A stretch of DNA of 25,550 nucleotides from Candidatus Nitrosopumilus sp. (GTDB lineage: Archaea; Thermoproteota; Nitrososphaeria; Nitrososphaerales; Nitrosopumilaceae): NCBI GenBank assembly GCA_011055585.1, contig DRGT01000057.1:1-25550 (forward strand), written 5' to 3'. Of this stretch, positions 18,891 through 24,467 are shown one piece after another; the first letter of the stretch is position 1; every line of letters begins with the position of its first letter. The position numbers and the translations under genes were made by a program. The notes under the pieces were generated by a model, which did no database searches, was not told where the DNA came from, and was given only the letters and a program-made list of their open reading frames with translations.

Positions 18891-19114
18891 TATTTACCAA
18901 TTCTTGTAAACAGAATGTGAGCAAGAACGAATAACCAGAATGATTGAACAAGAGAAATTTGGTTTATTCCAAACAAGTGTGGGAGGGTCGTATTCCATGC
19001 GATCATTAAAATCCAACTAATAAATAATAATAAGCCGCCAACCAATAGTGTTAAAAGAATTATGACAATAAGCATGGCGAGAATGGCTCCACCAATGTCG
19101 ATTAAAGTACCCAT
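18890..19114 (-). CDS. Membrane protein with two or three TM helices, 74 aa
   Basis: Almost entirely hydrophobic: about residues 8-32 and 33-45 (ILAMLIVIILLTLLVGGLLL, then FISWILMIAW) and a third weaker segment near the end (SLVQSFWLFVLAHILF). The tail is basic (TRIGK). The ATG lies about 28 bp from a TATA box with no SD, so it is probably translated from a leaderless mRNA as the first gene of the ligase operon. Function unknown. Confidence 0.66.
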   Translation of the reverse strand: MGTLIDIGGAILAMLIVIILLTLLVGGLLLFISWILMIAWNTTLPHLFGINQISLVQSFWLFVLAHILFTRIGK

Positions 19115-19136
19115 GCAAAATAACGTGTTCCATTCT

Positions 19137-19171
19137 GTTTAAAAACCTATCAATTAGGGCAAATTTAAAAA
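19137..19171. promoter_or_regulatory. Divergent TATA boxes
   Basis: Leftward: TTTTTAAA (19138-19147), centre about 28 bp from ATG 19114, giving a leaderless transcript. Rightward: AAATTTAAAAAC (19161-19172), start near 19192, giving a 25-nt leader that holds GGAGG (19201-19205) for the next gene. Confidence 0.55.
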
Positions 19172-19216
19172 CATTTCGCTATACCATGAGTACATCAAAA
19201 GGAGGTTTTTATACCA

Positions 19217-19696
19217 ATGGATGAAAATAATCAACAAGAAGAACAACCACTAACGGCACTAGATCTGAACTCGTTACCGGATAGGAAAACAACTGAAAAG
19301 AGACCAAAACCCAATTTGGGTGGTCAAGAGTTTACTATTCAGGACGTGAACTTGTTTATCATGCCAGAAGAAAAACTGGCAAAGAAAGGAACAAAGTACA
19401 AAGACGTTCTATTTCGGGTTCACTACGATCAAGAAAACTATGAACACTATGGTGGAGTCAAAGCATTCAAACAAAACGATGGAGAGTATGGCCCGCCAGT
19501 AATCTACGTTGAAGGAAGTAGCGCTGCATCGCAGTTGTTCAAGCTTTGGTTAACCAAAGTTGGAAAGACTGTTGACGACGTTTCCTTTAAAGAGTTCTTT
19601 CAAGGCCTCAAAGGGTTGAAAGTGAAAATCGTTTCAGTGGCAACTACATTCCAAGGAAAGGGTTTTCAAAAGAATTCGATCGGATCGTTTTTGTAA
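19217..19696 (+). CDS. Hypothetical acidic protein, 159 aa, single-gene transcript
   Basis: A GGAGG 11 nt upstream, its own promoter and a hairpin terminator point to a monocistronic, possibly highly expressed gene. The N-terminal 35 residues are Glu/Gln-rich and look disordered. The rest alternates strands (EFTIQDVNLFIMPEEKLAK; VLFRVHYDQENYEHYGG) with an aromatic/Gly segment and a C-terminal strand-turn region (KIVSVATTFQGKGFQK). The strand-rich core resembles OB-type single-strand-binding or nucleoprotein folds, but I see no diagnostic motif and leave the function open. Confidence 0.7.
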   Translation: MDENNQQEEQPLTALDLNSLPDRKTTEKRPKPNLGGQEFTIQDVNLFIMPEEKLAKKGTKYKDVLFRVHYDQENYEHYGGVKAFKQNDGEYGPPVIYVEGSSAASQLFKLWLTKVGKTVDDVSFKEFFQGLKGLKVKIVSVATTFQGKGFQKNSIGSFL

Positions 19697-19730
19697 AAGG
19701 GATTATTTTTTTCCCTTTCTATTTTTTTTT
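19696..19730 (+). terminator. Hairpin plus T-run terminator
   Basis: AAAGGGA (19696-19702) pairs with TCCCTTT (19712-19718), a perfect 7 bp with a T-rich loop, followed closely by a long T-run (19722-19730). It overlaps the end of the convergent gene at 19719, so the T-run doubles as that gene's Lys-rich C-terminus. Confidence 0.7.
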
Positions 19731-19898
19731 AAAATTAGTCAATTTTTTGATTAGTTTTGGATAGCACTTCCAACAATAAGTGGCTCTATAATTGCCTATT
19801 TTTAGTGTGTGGCTGCTTCCGGCTGGTATTTCTCCAATGCAATTCATTGTGTTGCAGTTTGGAAGTTCTTTGCTTGTAGTCGAATAAGTGTACGTCAT
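19719..19898 (-). CDS. Zinc-binding protein, 59 aa
   Basis: ATG 19898 lies about 28 bp from a TTTAAA box (19924-19929) without an SD, so a leaderless transcript is likely. Cys residues occur as CNTMNC (residues 15-20) and CWKC (42-45), a ribbon with a Thr/Ser-rich N-terminus and basic tail (LIKKLTNFKKK). The start codon sits in a perfect palindrome, suggesting autoregulation if this product or a neighbour binds it. Function unknown. Confidence 0.62.
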   Translation of the reverse strand: MTYTYSTTSKELPNCNTMNCIGEIPAGSSHTLKIGNYRATYCWKCYPKLIKKLTNFKKK

Positions 19899-19906
19899 CT
19901 GACGTA
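19891..19906. promoter_or_regulatory. Perfect palindrome over a start codon
   Basis: TACGTCA-TC-TGACGTA, 7-bp arms with a 2-bp spacer, spans the start codon and predicted transcription start of the 59-aa zinc-protein gene. Size and symmetry fit a dimeric repressor operator. Confidence 0.55.
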
Positions 19907-19924
19907 TTAATGTATGCTATTGAT

Positions 19925-20032
19925 TTAAAAAGTAATTGCTTTCTTGGGCAAGTAATGGAATTCTATCTCTTCTACTAGGTCTTTTATCTCTTCTTGGTTC
20001 ATTTGATCTAATATTGAGAAGACTGTTTTCAT
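19925..20032 (-). CDS. Hypothetical acidic protein, 35 aa
   Basis: ATG 20032 to TAA 19925. The product (MKTVFSILDQMNQEEIKDLV...) is a single acidic helix with a hydrophobic end, plausible as a helical regulator or partner. The SD is weak. It ends within the TATA box of the next gene, and codon use is like its neighbours. Unrecognised. Confidence 0.45.
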   Translation of the reverse strand: MKTVFSILDQMNQEEIKDLVEEIEFHYLPKKAITF

Positions 20033-20049
20033 TTTCTTGAAAAGTTTAG

Positions 20050-20280
20050 TTATTTTTTTCCACCGCTTTTCTTTTTTAGTGTTTTGGTAAAATCTCCAAC
20101 TAATTTATACACGCTAAATAGTACTCTTCCATCTTTTGAAGTGTATTGGTGTTCTACTTTGATTCCACCAGTTTCACAAAAGTCTGTTTCTTTTAACTTT
20201 CCTTTCTGGTGTTTCTCCATTAAGTAGTCTGTTAGTTCTTTAATACTTTTTTCGTCTTCCATTGAAAAGAATGCTTTCAT
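20050..20280 (-). CDS. Hypothetical protein, 76 aa
   Basis: Start at ATG 20280 with GGCGGT about 6 nt upstream; a TTG at 20292 would add MAVI. Predominantly helical with one Cys (DFCETGG) and a beta hairpin (IKVEHQYTSKDGRVLFSVYK). The C-terminus is Lys/Gly-rich. No family is evident. It lies in the operon headed by the AbrB-type gene. Confidence 0.58.
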   Translation of the reverse strand: MKAFFSMEDEKSIKELTDYLMEKHQKGKLKETDFCETGGIKVEHQYTSKDGRVLFSVYKLVGDFTKTLKKKSGGKK

Positions 20281-20282
20281 AA

Positions 20283-20549
20283 TTACCGCCAACTAATAAC
20301 TGCATCAGTTAAAGAAGCCGATGATAATACCGTTCCATCTTTAAAGTGATTTTTTTTGGAAAAGTATACTTCTGGGTCTTTTTTTAACGCTGTTTTCCTT
20401 TGAGCTAACTTTTTCAATTCTAGCTGGTACCCTTTCTCTTTGTTTAAGAGGTCCATGAATTCTGCTATTATGTTTTTTCTTTCGTTTTCAGTTGATTCAT
20501 TTTCTGCTATTGATTCTAATTCATCCATTTCAGGTATTAATTTATTCAT
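20283..20549 (-). CDS. Helical hypothetical protein, 88 aa
   Basis: SD AAGGAGTGAA lies about 8 nt before ATG 20549, which overlaps the TGA of the AbrB-type gene. The product is acidic at the N-terminus and then a helical hairpin (IIAEFMDLLNKEKGYQLELKK) with a basic and Ser/Thr-rich end. Possibly a partner of the regulator. Unrecognised. Confidence 0.6.
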   Translation of the reverse strand: MNKLIPEMDELESIAENESTENERKNIIAEFMDLLNKEKGYQLELKKLAQRKTALKKDPEVYFSKKNHFKDGTVLSSASLTDAVISWR

Positions 20550-20725
20550 TTATTTTCACTCCTTTTTTTAGTGTAAATTAATTGATTGTTCTTCTCATCC
20601 ACTTCCAATACAAACTCATGCTTTCCTTTATTTACTTTTAAGGCCCTGGCTACTGTGGCTGGTATTCTAATGTATACGCTTCCACTGTATTCAAGGCTAG
20701 TGATTTGGAATATGTTCAAAGGCAT
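20546..20725 (-). CDS. AbrB/MazE-type looped-hinge DNA-binding protein, 59 aa
   Basis: ATG 20725; TGA overlaps the next ATG. SGSVYIRIPATVARALKVNKG fits the AbrB swapped-hairpin pattern (strand, IPA/IPK, V-x-x-A-L-x-[IV]-x-x-G), followed by the second hairpin (HEFVLEVDEKNNQLIYTKK). About 50 residues is the usual domain size. It would bind DNA as a dimer and could control early genes here. An inverted repeat lies just upstream of its start, suggesting autoregulation. No toxin partner is obvious, so it need not be an antitoxin. Confidence 0.78.
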   Translation of the reverse strand: MPLNIFQITSLEYSGSVYIRIPATVARALKVNKGKHEFVLEVDEKNNQLIYTKKRSENK

Positions 20726-20730
20726 TATTA

Positions 20731-20765
20731 TCCATTAATTATTCAATGGAAGGTTTTTTAAACAT
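20731..20765. promoter_or_regulatory. Divergent promoter with inverted repeat
   Basis: TCCATT (20731-20736) and AATGGA (20745-20750) form a 6-bp dyad with an 8-bp spacer, close to the AbrB-type start. TTTTTTAAAC (about 20753-20762) can serve as the TATA box in both directions: leftward for the AbrB operon, and rightward to give a start near 20788, a few bases before TTG 20796. Confidence 0.5.
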
Positions 20766-20795
20766 ATTGTTAAACAAGACTATTGAGAGATCAAA

Positions 20796-21104
20796 TTGGC
20801 CAGAAAGAATAATCCATTTAAGGTAAAACACTTCTGTCAATTGTGTGGAAAGGAAATGAAGCCAAGGGATAAGTTTGTTGGAAGTTTCAGTGTAGCAAGA
20901 ATCAATGAAGAAAATAGAGTATTTAGCAATATAAGCCATGTTCACTGCCACTTACTAATAACAAGAGGTTGTAAGTATTGCAAAAGCAAAATCAACCCCA
21001 GAGGAGAATATGTTGGAACAAATAAACATGGCTACGAGTTCGCCCACTTACCATGCTATGAAGAAAATACGTTAATTGGCGGCCCTAACGTTTTACTATA
21101 CTAA
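20796..21104 (+). CDS. Tandem LIM-like zinc protein, 102 aa
   Basis: The only start in frame is TTG 20796, near-leaderless after the 20758 TATA. Two similar units follow: CQLCGKEMKPRDKFVGS...HVHC (about residues 14-52) and CKYCKSKINPRGEYVGT...HLPC (about 59-87). Each has C-x2-C, a P-R-x-[KE]-[FY]-VG turn and H-x2-C. That is a duplicated treble-clef/LIM-like finger. The tail is hydrophobic. Likely a protein-protein or DNA adaptor. Confidence 0.7.
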   Translation: MARKNNPFKVKHFCQLCGKEMKPRDKFVGSFSVARINEENRVFSNISHVHCHLLITRGCKYCKSKINPRGEYVGTNKHGYEFAHLPCYEENTLIGGPNVLLY

Positions 21105-21118
21105 ATGATTAAAGGAAG

Positions 21119-21367
21119 GTGTTAACAATAGGTAAAAGAAAAAAAGTAATGAAAATAAATGGTGAAATTCTAAACCCATTAAATGACTATCATTGGTTAA
21201 GCATGCTAATAGGAAAAAGCAATGCAGCAGTATCAGTCTTAATCAAAGAAATGGACAATGATAAATGGGTAAACTTATTGAATGAATTAGCTATGTATAG
21301 GAAAAAAGAAGCAATTGCAAAAAGCAAGAAACAATTTGAGGAATTGAGAAAGGGGGTGAAAAAGTAA
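21119..21367 (+). CDS. Hypothetical basic helical protein, 82 aa
   Basis: GTG 21119 follows AAGGAAG, giving 82 residues; ATG 21149 is the conservative alternative (72 residues). The product has a charged N-terminus, a folded middle (LNPLNDYHWLSMLIGKSNAA), and a long Lys/Glu helix at the end. Its TAA overlaps the next ATG. No motif recognised. It precedes a zinc ribbon and the RlaP-like gene in the same operon. Confidence 0.55.
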   Translation: MLTIGKRKKVMKINGEILNPLNDYHWLSMLIGKSNAAVSVLIKEMDNDKWVNLLNELAMYRKKEAIAKSKKQFEELRKGVKK

Positions 21368-21558
21368 TGGCTTGGAATGGATTTTGTACAAAATGTGCCA
21401 GAAGAGCAAACGCGTTTACCATTGAAGACGGAAACCTAACTTGTGGAAGATGCTGGCAAAAAAGCAAAGGAATATCGAAAGTAGGAGATGTTATAACTCC
21501 AGAAAAAGTATTAGAACAAAAAAGAAAAGGAAAGGGAAGTAAACCAAACAAAAAGTAA
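21367..21558 (+). CDS. Zinc-ribbon protein, 63 aa
   Basis: ATG 21367 with GGGGGTG about 9 nt upstream. CTKC (7-10) and CGRC (26-29) make a clean ribbon (FCTKCARRANAF; LTCGRCWQK), with a basic, probably disordered tail (EQKRKGKGSKPNKK). It lies directly before the RlaP-like gene with no gap, so it may assist that enzyme in binding RNA; that is inference. Confidence 0.68.
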   Translation: MAWNGFCTKCARRANAFTIEDGNLTCGRCWQKSKGISKVGDVITPEKVLEQKRKGKGSKPNKK

Positions 21559-22293
21559 GTGAGTGAATTGATAGAAAATCCCATATTCCTAAGCGTTAGC
21601 GGAAGCCATCTCTTTGGAATACCAAAACCAGGAGACATAGACATTAGGGGAGCCCACGCGCTAACTAAAAAACAATTCTGGACCAATTGGCAAAAGACAA
21701 AGCCTAAATGGGTAATAGAATATGTAAATAAAGTAGAAGGATTGGATTTAGTATCCCATGAAGTCGGGGCCTACTTAAAAGAAATAGGCAAGCCAAACGT
21801 AAACTTTATAGAACAAGTCTTATCACCAATGAGAATAGTTCGATCCAAATGGTACGATCAAATACAAGACTTGGCCAGAGACTGTGTAAGCAAAACAATG
21901 TATTCTCATTGGAAAGGATTTGCAATGCACACGAGCTATCATGCAGTTAAAGAAGATTACAAAAAAGCAAAAAGAAATTTGTACTTGCTTCGAATATACT
22001 ATCAAGGAATCTATGTTGCTCGGAATGAAATGGTGAAATCCAGTTTTGAGGATTTTAAATCATTAGACGTCTTCAATGATTCCTTAGTCCAAGAATTGTT
22101 TGATTGCAAGAGAAGAAAGGCAGACTTCTTTAACAAACAAAACTTTTTAACACATTGTGCTGAACTAGAAAAACAATTACAAGTAGAAATATCTAATTCT
22201 AAAATTCGTGACGCTCCTTCTGTAAAAACAAAAGAAGAAATAAATGAATTAGTCCGAGAGATCTATGAAGAAACTCTCAGATATAAAAAATGA
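21559..22293 (+). CDS. RlaP-like nucleotidyltransferase (polymerase beta fold, RNA-repair associated)
   Basis: The GTG at 21559 follows the upstream TAA directly; a TTG at 21568 is an alternative. Residues 10-33 give the hallmark: a strand, then SGSHLFG (G-S-x-x-[FY]-G), then the catalytic GDIDIRGAH with Asp26 and Asp28. That matches the RlaP/YcgL-type branch (PF10127) of nucleotidyltransferases. The C-terminal two thirds are helical (SHWKGFAMHTSYHAVKEDYK; RNLYLLRIYYQGIYVARNE), as in the family. RlaP is named for its link with RNA ligases and is thought to add or polymerise nucleotides in RNA repair. An Rnl2-like ligase lies 3 kb away. Confidence 0.8.
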   Translation: MSELIENPIFLSVSGSHLFGIPKPGDIDIRGAHALTKKQFWTNWQKTKPKWVIEYVNKVEGLDLVSHEVGAYLKEIGKPNVNFIEQVLSPMRIVRSKWYDQIQDLARDCVSKTMYSHWKGFAMHTSYHAVKEDYKKAKRNLYLLRIYYQGIYVARNEMVKSSFEDFKSLDVFNDSLVQELFDCKRRKADFFNKQNFLTHCAELEKQLQVEISNSKIRDAPSVKTKEEINELVREIYEETLRYKK

Positions 22294-22336
22294 TTACCGA
22301 CCCTTCCCCCCGCGTCTTGAACTAGTTTTAAACTAT

Positions 22337-22531
22337 CTACATAGAATCGTAGACAGCCCAACCAAGTCCAATGAACAATCCAAGTGCTCCGTAAATATCT
22401 TCAGATACTCCAGGGATGAATGAACCGGCTCCACCGATCACAAATCCAATGCCACCTAAAATAGCTCCTGCAAGCAATCCCTTCAAAGCAACTTTCGAAA
22501 GGTTCACTTCTTTTCCGTTTTTTTCAGCCAT
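22337..22531 (-). CDS. Glycine-rich two-TM membrane protein, 64 aa
   Basis: Strong SD (AAGGAGGT) before ATG 22531 and its own upstream region. The first 18 residues are polar, then two Gly/Ile/Leu-rich helices (LLAGAILGGIGFVIGGAG and IYGALGLFIGLGWAVY) are separated by an acidic, Pro-containing loop (FIPGVSED). Such Gly-zipper helices pack tightly in membranes. Its size and topology are compatible with a small virion-membrane protein. It is convergent with the RlaP-like gene. Confidence 0.68.
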   Translation of the reverse strand: MAEKNGKEVNLSKVALKGLLAGAILGGIGFVIGGAGSFIPGVSEDIYGALGLFIGLGWAVYDSM

Positions 22532-22692
22532 ATTTTAATACCTCCTTTTTAATTCTTTACCGCCAAGCTAGTGTTTAACGGCGTGTAAGTATAATAATGG
22601 TTTTGATTTTTTAAAAAATTAGCCCCTGGGCTGGAATAAATCATCAAATGAAGAAAAAATTGGGGCATTTTAGGCCTCAATTCCAAAATTAA
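22532..22692 (-). promoter_or_regulatory. Terminator-like hairpins and promoter between two membrane-protein genes
   Basis: Leftward transcripts from 22693 meet TTGGGGC/GCCTCAA (22660-22666/22674-22680, one mismatch) followed by T6. A second hairpin AGCCC/GGGCT (22621-22625/22628-22632) is followed by AATTTTTT. Beyond these lie TTTTTTAAAAAA and TTATTATAC, candidate TATA elements for the 64-aa gene. Separate termination and initiation imply independent control of the two genes. Confidence 0.5.
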
Positions 22693-22947
22693 TTAGATTA
22701 AATTAAAAGGATTTCTCCTTGCACTAACTCCTGAATCGGTTGTTTGTTCTTCAGCGAAGTTATCCAATATTGGAAGTACTCCATCTCTCAAGAAAGCTGT
22801 TGCAAATATGACCAATAGAATAGGCCATCCAACAGAGAACACGTCTGGCGTGTTGGTAACGAAAGCAGCCAATGCAATTATTCCTGCGACTACTCCAGTA
22901 CTAATTGCTTTTGTTACAAATTGTACTATAATGTTTGGTATGTTCAT
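22693..22947 (-). CDS. Small two-TM membrane protein, 84 aa (virion coat candidate)
   Basis: ATG 22947 with GGTGGTGG about 9 nt upstream and a TATA box (TTTATAAA, about 22989-22996). The product has an amphipathic start (NIPNIIVQFVTKAIS), TM1 (TGVVAGIIALAAFV), a loop, TM2 (VGWPILLVIFATAFLRDG) and a polar C-terminal tail of about 25 residues (EEQTTDSGVSARRNPF). Its own promoter and terminator suggest high output. The plan resembles the hydrophobic two-helix major coat proteins of spindle-shaped archaeal viruses, but sequence similarity has not been shown. Confidence 0.65.
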   Translation of the reverse strand: MNIPNIIVQFVTKAISTGVVAGIIALAAFVTNTPDVFSVGWPILLVIFATAFLRDGVLPILDNFAEEQTTDSGVSARRNPFNLI

Positions 22948-22984
22948 GACTAAAAGCCACCACCTTAACAAGTATTGTCGTAGT

Positions 22985-22998
22985 TTATTTATAAACCT
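22985..22998 (-). promoter_or_regulatory. TATA box for the 84-aa membrane protein
   Basis: On the minus strand AGGTTTATAAATAAAC lies 40-50 bp before ATG 22947, placing the start near 22968 with a leader of about 20 nt that carries the GGTGGTGG SD. Confidence 0.55.
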
Positions 22999-23017
22999 AT
23001 CGAAATTAGGGGTAAAA

Positions 23018-23338
23018 TTAGAACATTTGGAGTAAAATTCCACCAATTATGGATCCAATGATTGCGGCGATTGCACCTAAGATAATTAGTTTTCCTTCTA
23101 GTTTGTTTTTCCAAGTTTGTATTTCAGCTATTTTTCCTTCTGAAAGTTGCAATCTTTTGTTATATTTTTCTTCTGCTTTTACGGCATCGGTTAAATGGTT
23201 TGAGACATACCCTTTTATAGAGTGAACTTTTTCTTTTATTACTGCAACATCTTTTTTTAATTCTGGCATTTCTTCTTGTAATATTAAGTCTTGCTTTTTG
23301 TTTACTTCTCTCATTTGGTAAGTGAGTTCAATCATCAT
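23018..23338 (-). CDS. Coiled-coil protein with C-terminal TM helix, 106 aa
   Basis: Tandem ATGs at 23338 and 23335 are the likely starts; an in-frame TTG at 23374 lies within the upstream gene. Residues 1-75 form a charged helix with heptad pattern (MREVNKKQDLILQEEMPELK; DVAVIKEKVHSIKG). One hydrophobic helix near the end (LIILGAIAAIIGSIIGGILL) gives a tail anchor. This is the layout of spanin- or virion-spike-like anchors and of phage DUF-type membrane stalks. It lies beside the protease and adhesin genes. Confidence 0.66.
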   Translation of the reverse strand: MMIELTYQMREVNKKQDLILQEEMPELKKDVAVIKEKVHSIKGYVSNHLTDAVKAEEKYNKRLQLSEGKIAEIQTWKNKLEGKLIILGAIAAIIGSIIGGILLQMF

Positions 23339-23357
23339 GGCTTTTATGCCATTTGGG

Positions 23358-24290
23358 TTATTGCTTGATTTCAATGTATTTTAACCCGCCTTTCTTTTGT
23401 TCTTTTTTAAATGTGTTGGCAGATGTTTTGTTTTCGAATTTGTTCCAACTAGCGTAATTGGTGAAGCTGAACCAATAATTTTTTATTCCAAGTCCTATAA
23501 CATCTTTTCGATCGTTGGTTGTTGGCATTTCATCCATTGTTTCTACTTCGTTTAATGTTTTACCCATTCTTGGATTCACCCAATCTAGTGGACTGGTGCT
23601 GTTTAAGTGTCTCCAAGTGGTTAGGTCGTCGTCTAGGAATTGTATTGTTGAGTGGCCTTTTCCAGTCCAAATGGTTCCGCATGCTGTTCTAACTCTAAAT
23701 GGTGGTAGTCCTGCTGTTATCAATCTGCTGGCTAATAAGTGGCTTCTGTCTTCGCAGTCTACTGGTATTCCTAATTCGATTAGTTTCATTGTTTGGAATG
23801 GAAATAACCATTCTTCGCTTATTCCGAAGGTTTCGAGGTCTGTTTGGTATTTGAAGTCCTTTCTATCTTCCTTATATAGTGCTAGTACCCCCTCTCTAAC
23901 CGAAGGGTAGTTATGTAGATGGGCTTCTTTTGATGCCACCCATTGCTTAATTTGATAGTCATGCTGTGTGATGAACAAGTTCACTGGAATAGATAGCCTA
24001 ATCTCTCGATCTTTGGTCCTAAACGTTTGAGCGTTATAAGATATGTTGGCTTTAGGGTATTTGTTATCCCAATATTCTTTTTCTGGGTTATCCTTCCATC
24101 CTTCAAATAATTGGTTTATTCTTTTTGCCATCGCTTCCTTTTCTTTTATAAGAGCTGCTTTTTCTTCTCCGGCCTTTAACATAGATTCATAGTATTGTTG
24201 CGCTTCTTCATTTGATTTATTTGCTTTGTCAATCCATTTTGCACAATCTGGTGAAGCCCAAAATTTATCCAACCAATCTAACCAGCCCAT
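23358..24290 (-). CDS. Transglutaminase-like cysteine protease, 310 aa
   Basis: ATG 24290 with GGGTGA 8 nt upstream. The N-terminal 65 residues are a helical, charged stalk (AQQYYESMLKAGEEKAALIK). The core has PVDCEDRSHLLASRL with catalytic Cys179, then GKGHSTIQFL with His213, and a third-position polar residue in RHLNSTS (Asn230 where Asp is usual). That order is typical of transglutaminase-like/BTLCP folds. It could cleave host surface or peptide bonds, or process virion proteins. No signal peptide is seen, so it may be a virion component. A weaker possibility is that it is inactive. Confidence 0.8.
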   Translation of the reverse strand: MGWLDWLDKFWASPDCAKWIDKANKSNEEAQQYYESMLKAGEEKAALIKEKEAMAKRINQLFEGWKDNPEKEYWDNKYPKANISYNAQTFRTKDREIRLSIPVNLFITQHDYQIKQWVASKEAHLHNYPSVREGVLALYKEDRKDFKYQTDLETFGISEEWLFPFQTMKLIELGIPVDCEDRSHLLASRLITAGLPPFRVRTACGTIWTGKGHSTIQFLDDDLTTWRHLNSTSPLDWVNPRMGKTLNEVETMDEMPTTNDRKDVIGLGIKNYWFSFTNYASWNKFENKTSANTFKKEQKKGGLKYIEIKQ

Positions 24291-24294
24291 TTTA

Positions 24295-24456
24295 TCACCC
24301 TTTAATATGATCGGTCAATTGGCTATTGGAAACTTTTTCTCCACATTCACAATCCCAGGAATGAACCATTTCTTTAATTCTTTGTATTGAAATACAATTA
24401 AGTATTTGTAGTCCTGGTTTGCTACAAGTTTTGCAAATTATAATTAAGTCAACCAT
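24295..24456 (-). CDS. Zinc-ribbon protein, 53 aa
   Basis: Two ATGs lie 6 bases apart. GAGGTGA abuts the first (24462) but sits at the proper 6-base spacing from the second (24456), so I choose the second. CKTC (about residues 8-11) and CEC (about 36-38) form the ribbon, followed by GEKVSNSQLTDH. The stop overlaps the SD of the protease gene. It separates the adhesin and the protease and may be a small regulator. Confidence 0.62.
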   Translation of the reverse strand: MVDLIIICKTCSKPGLQILNCISIQRIKEMVHSWDCECGEKVSNSQLTDHIKG

Positions 24457-24467
24457 TTTCATTCACC

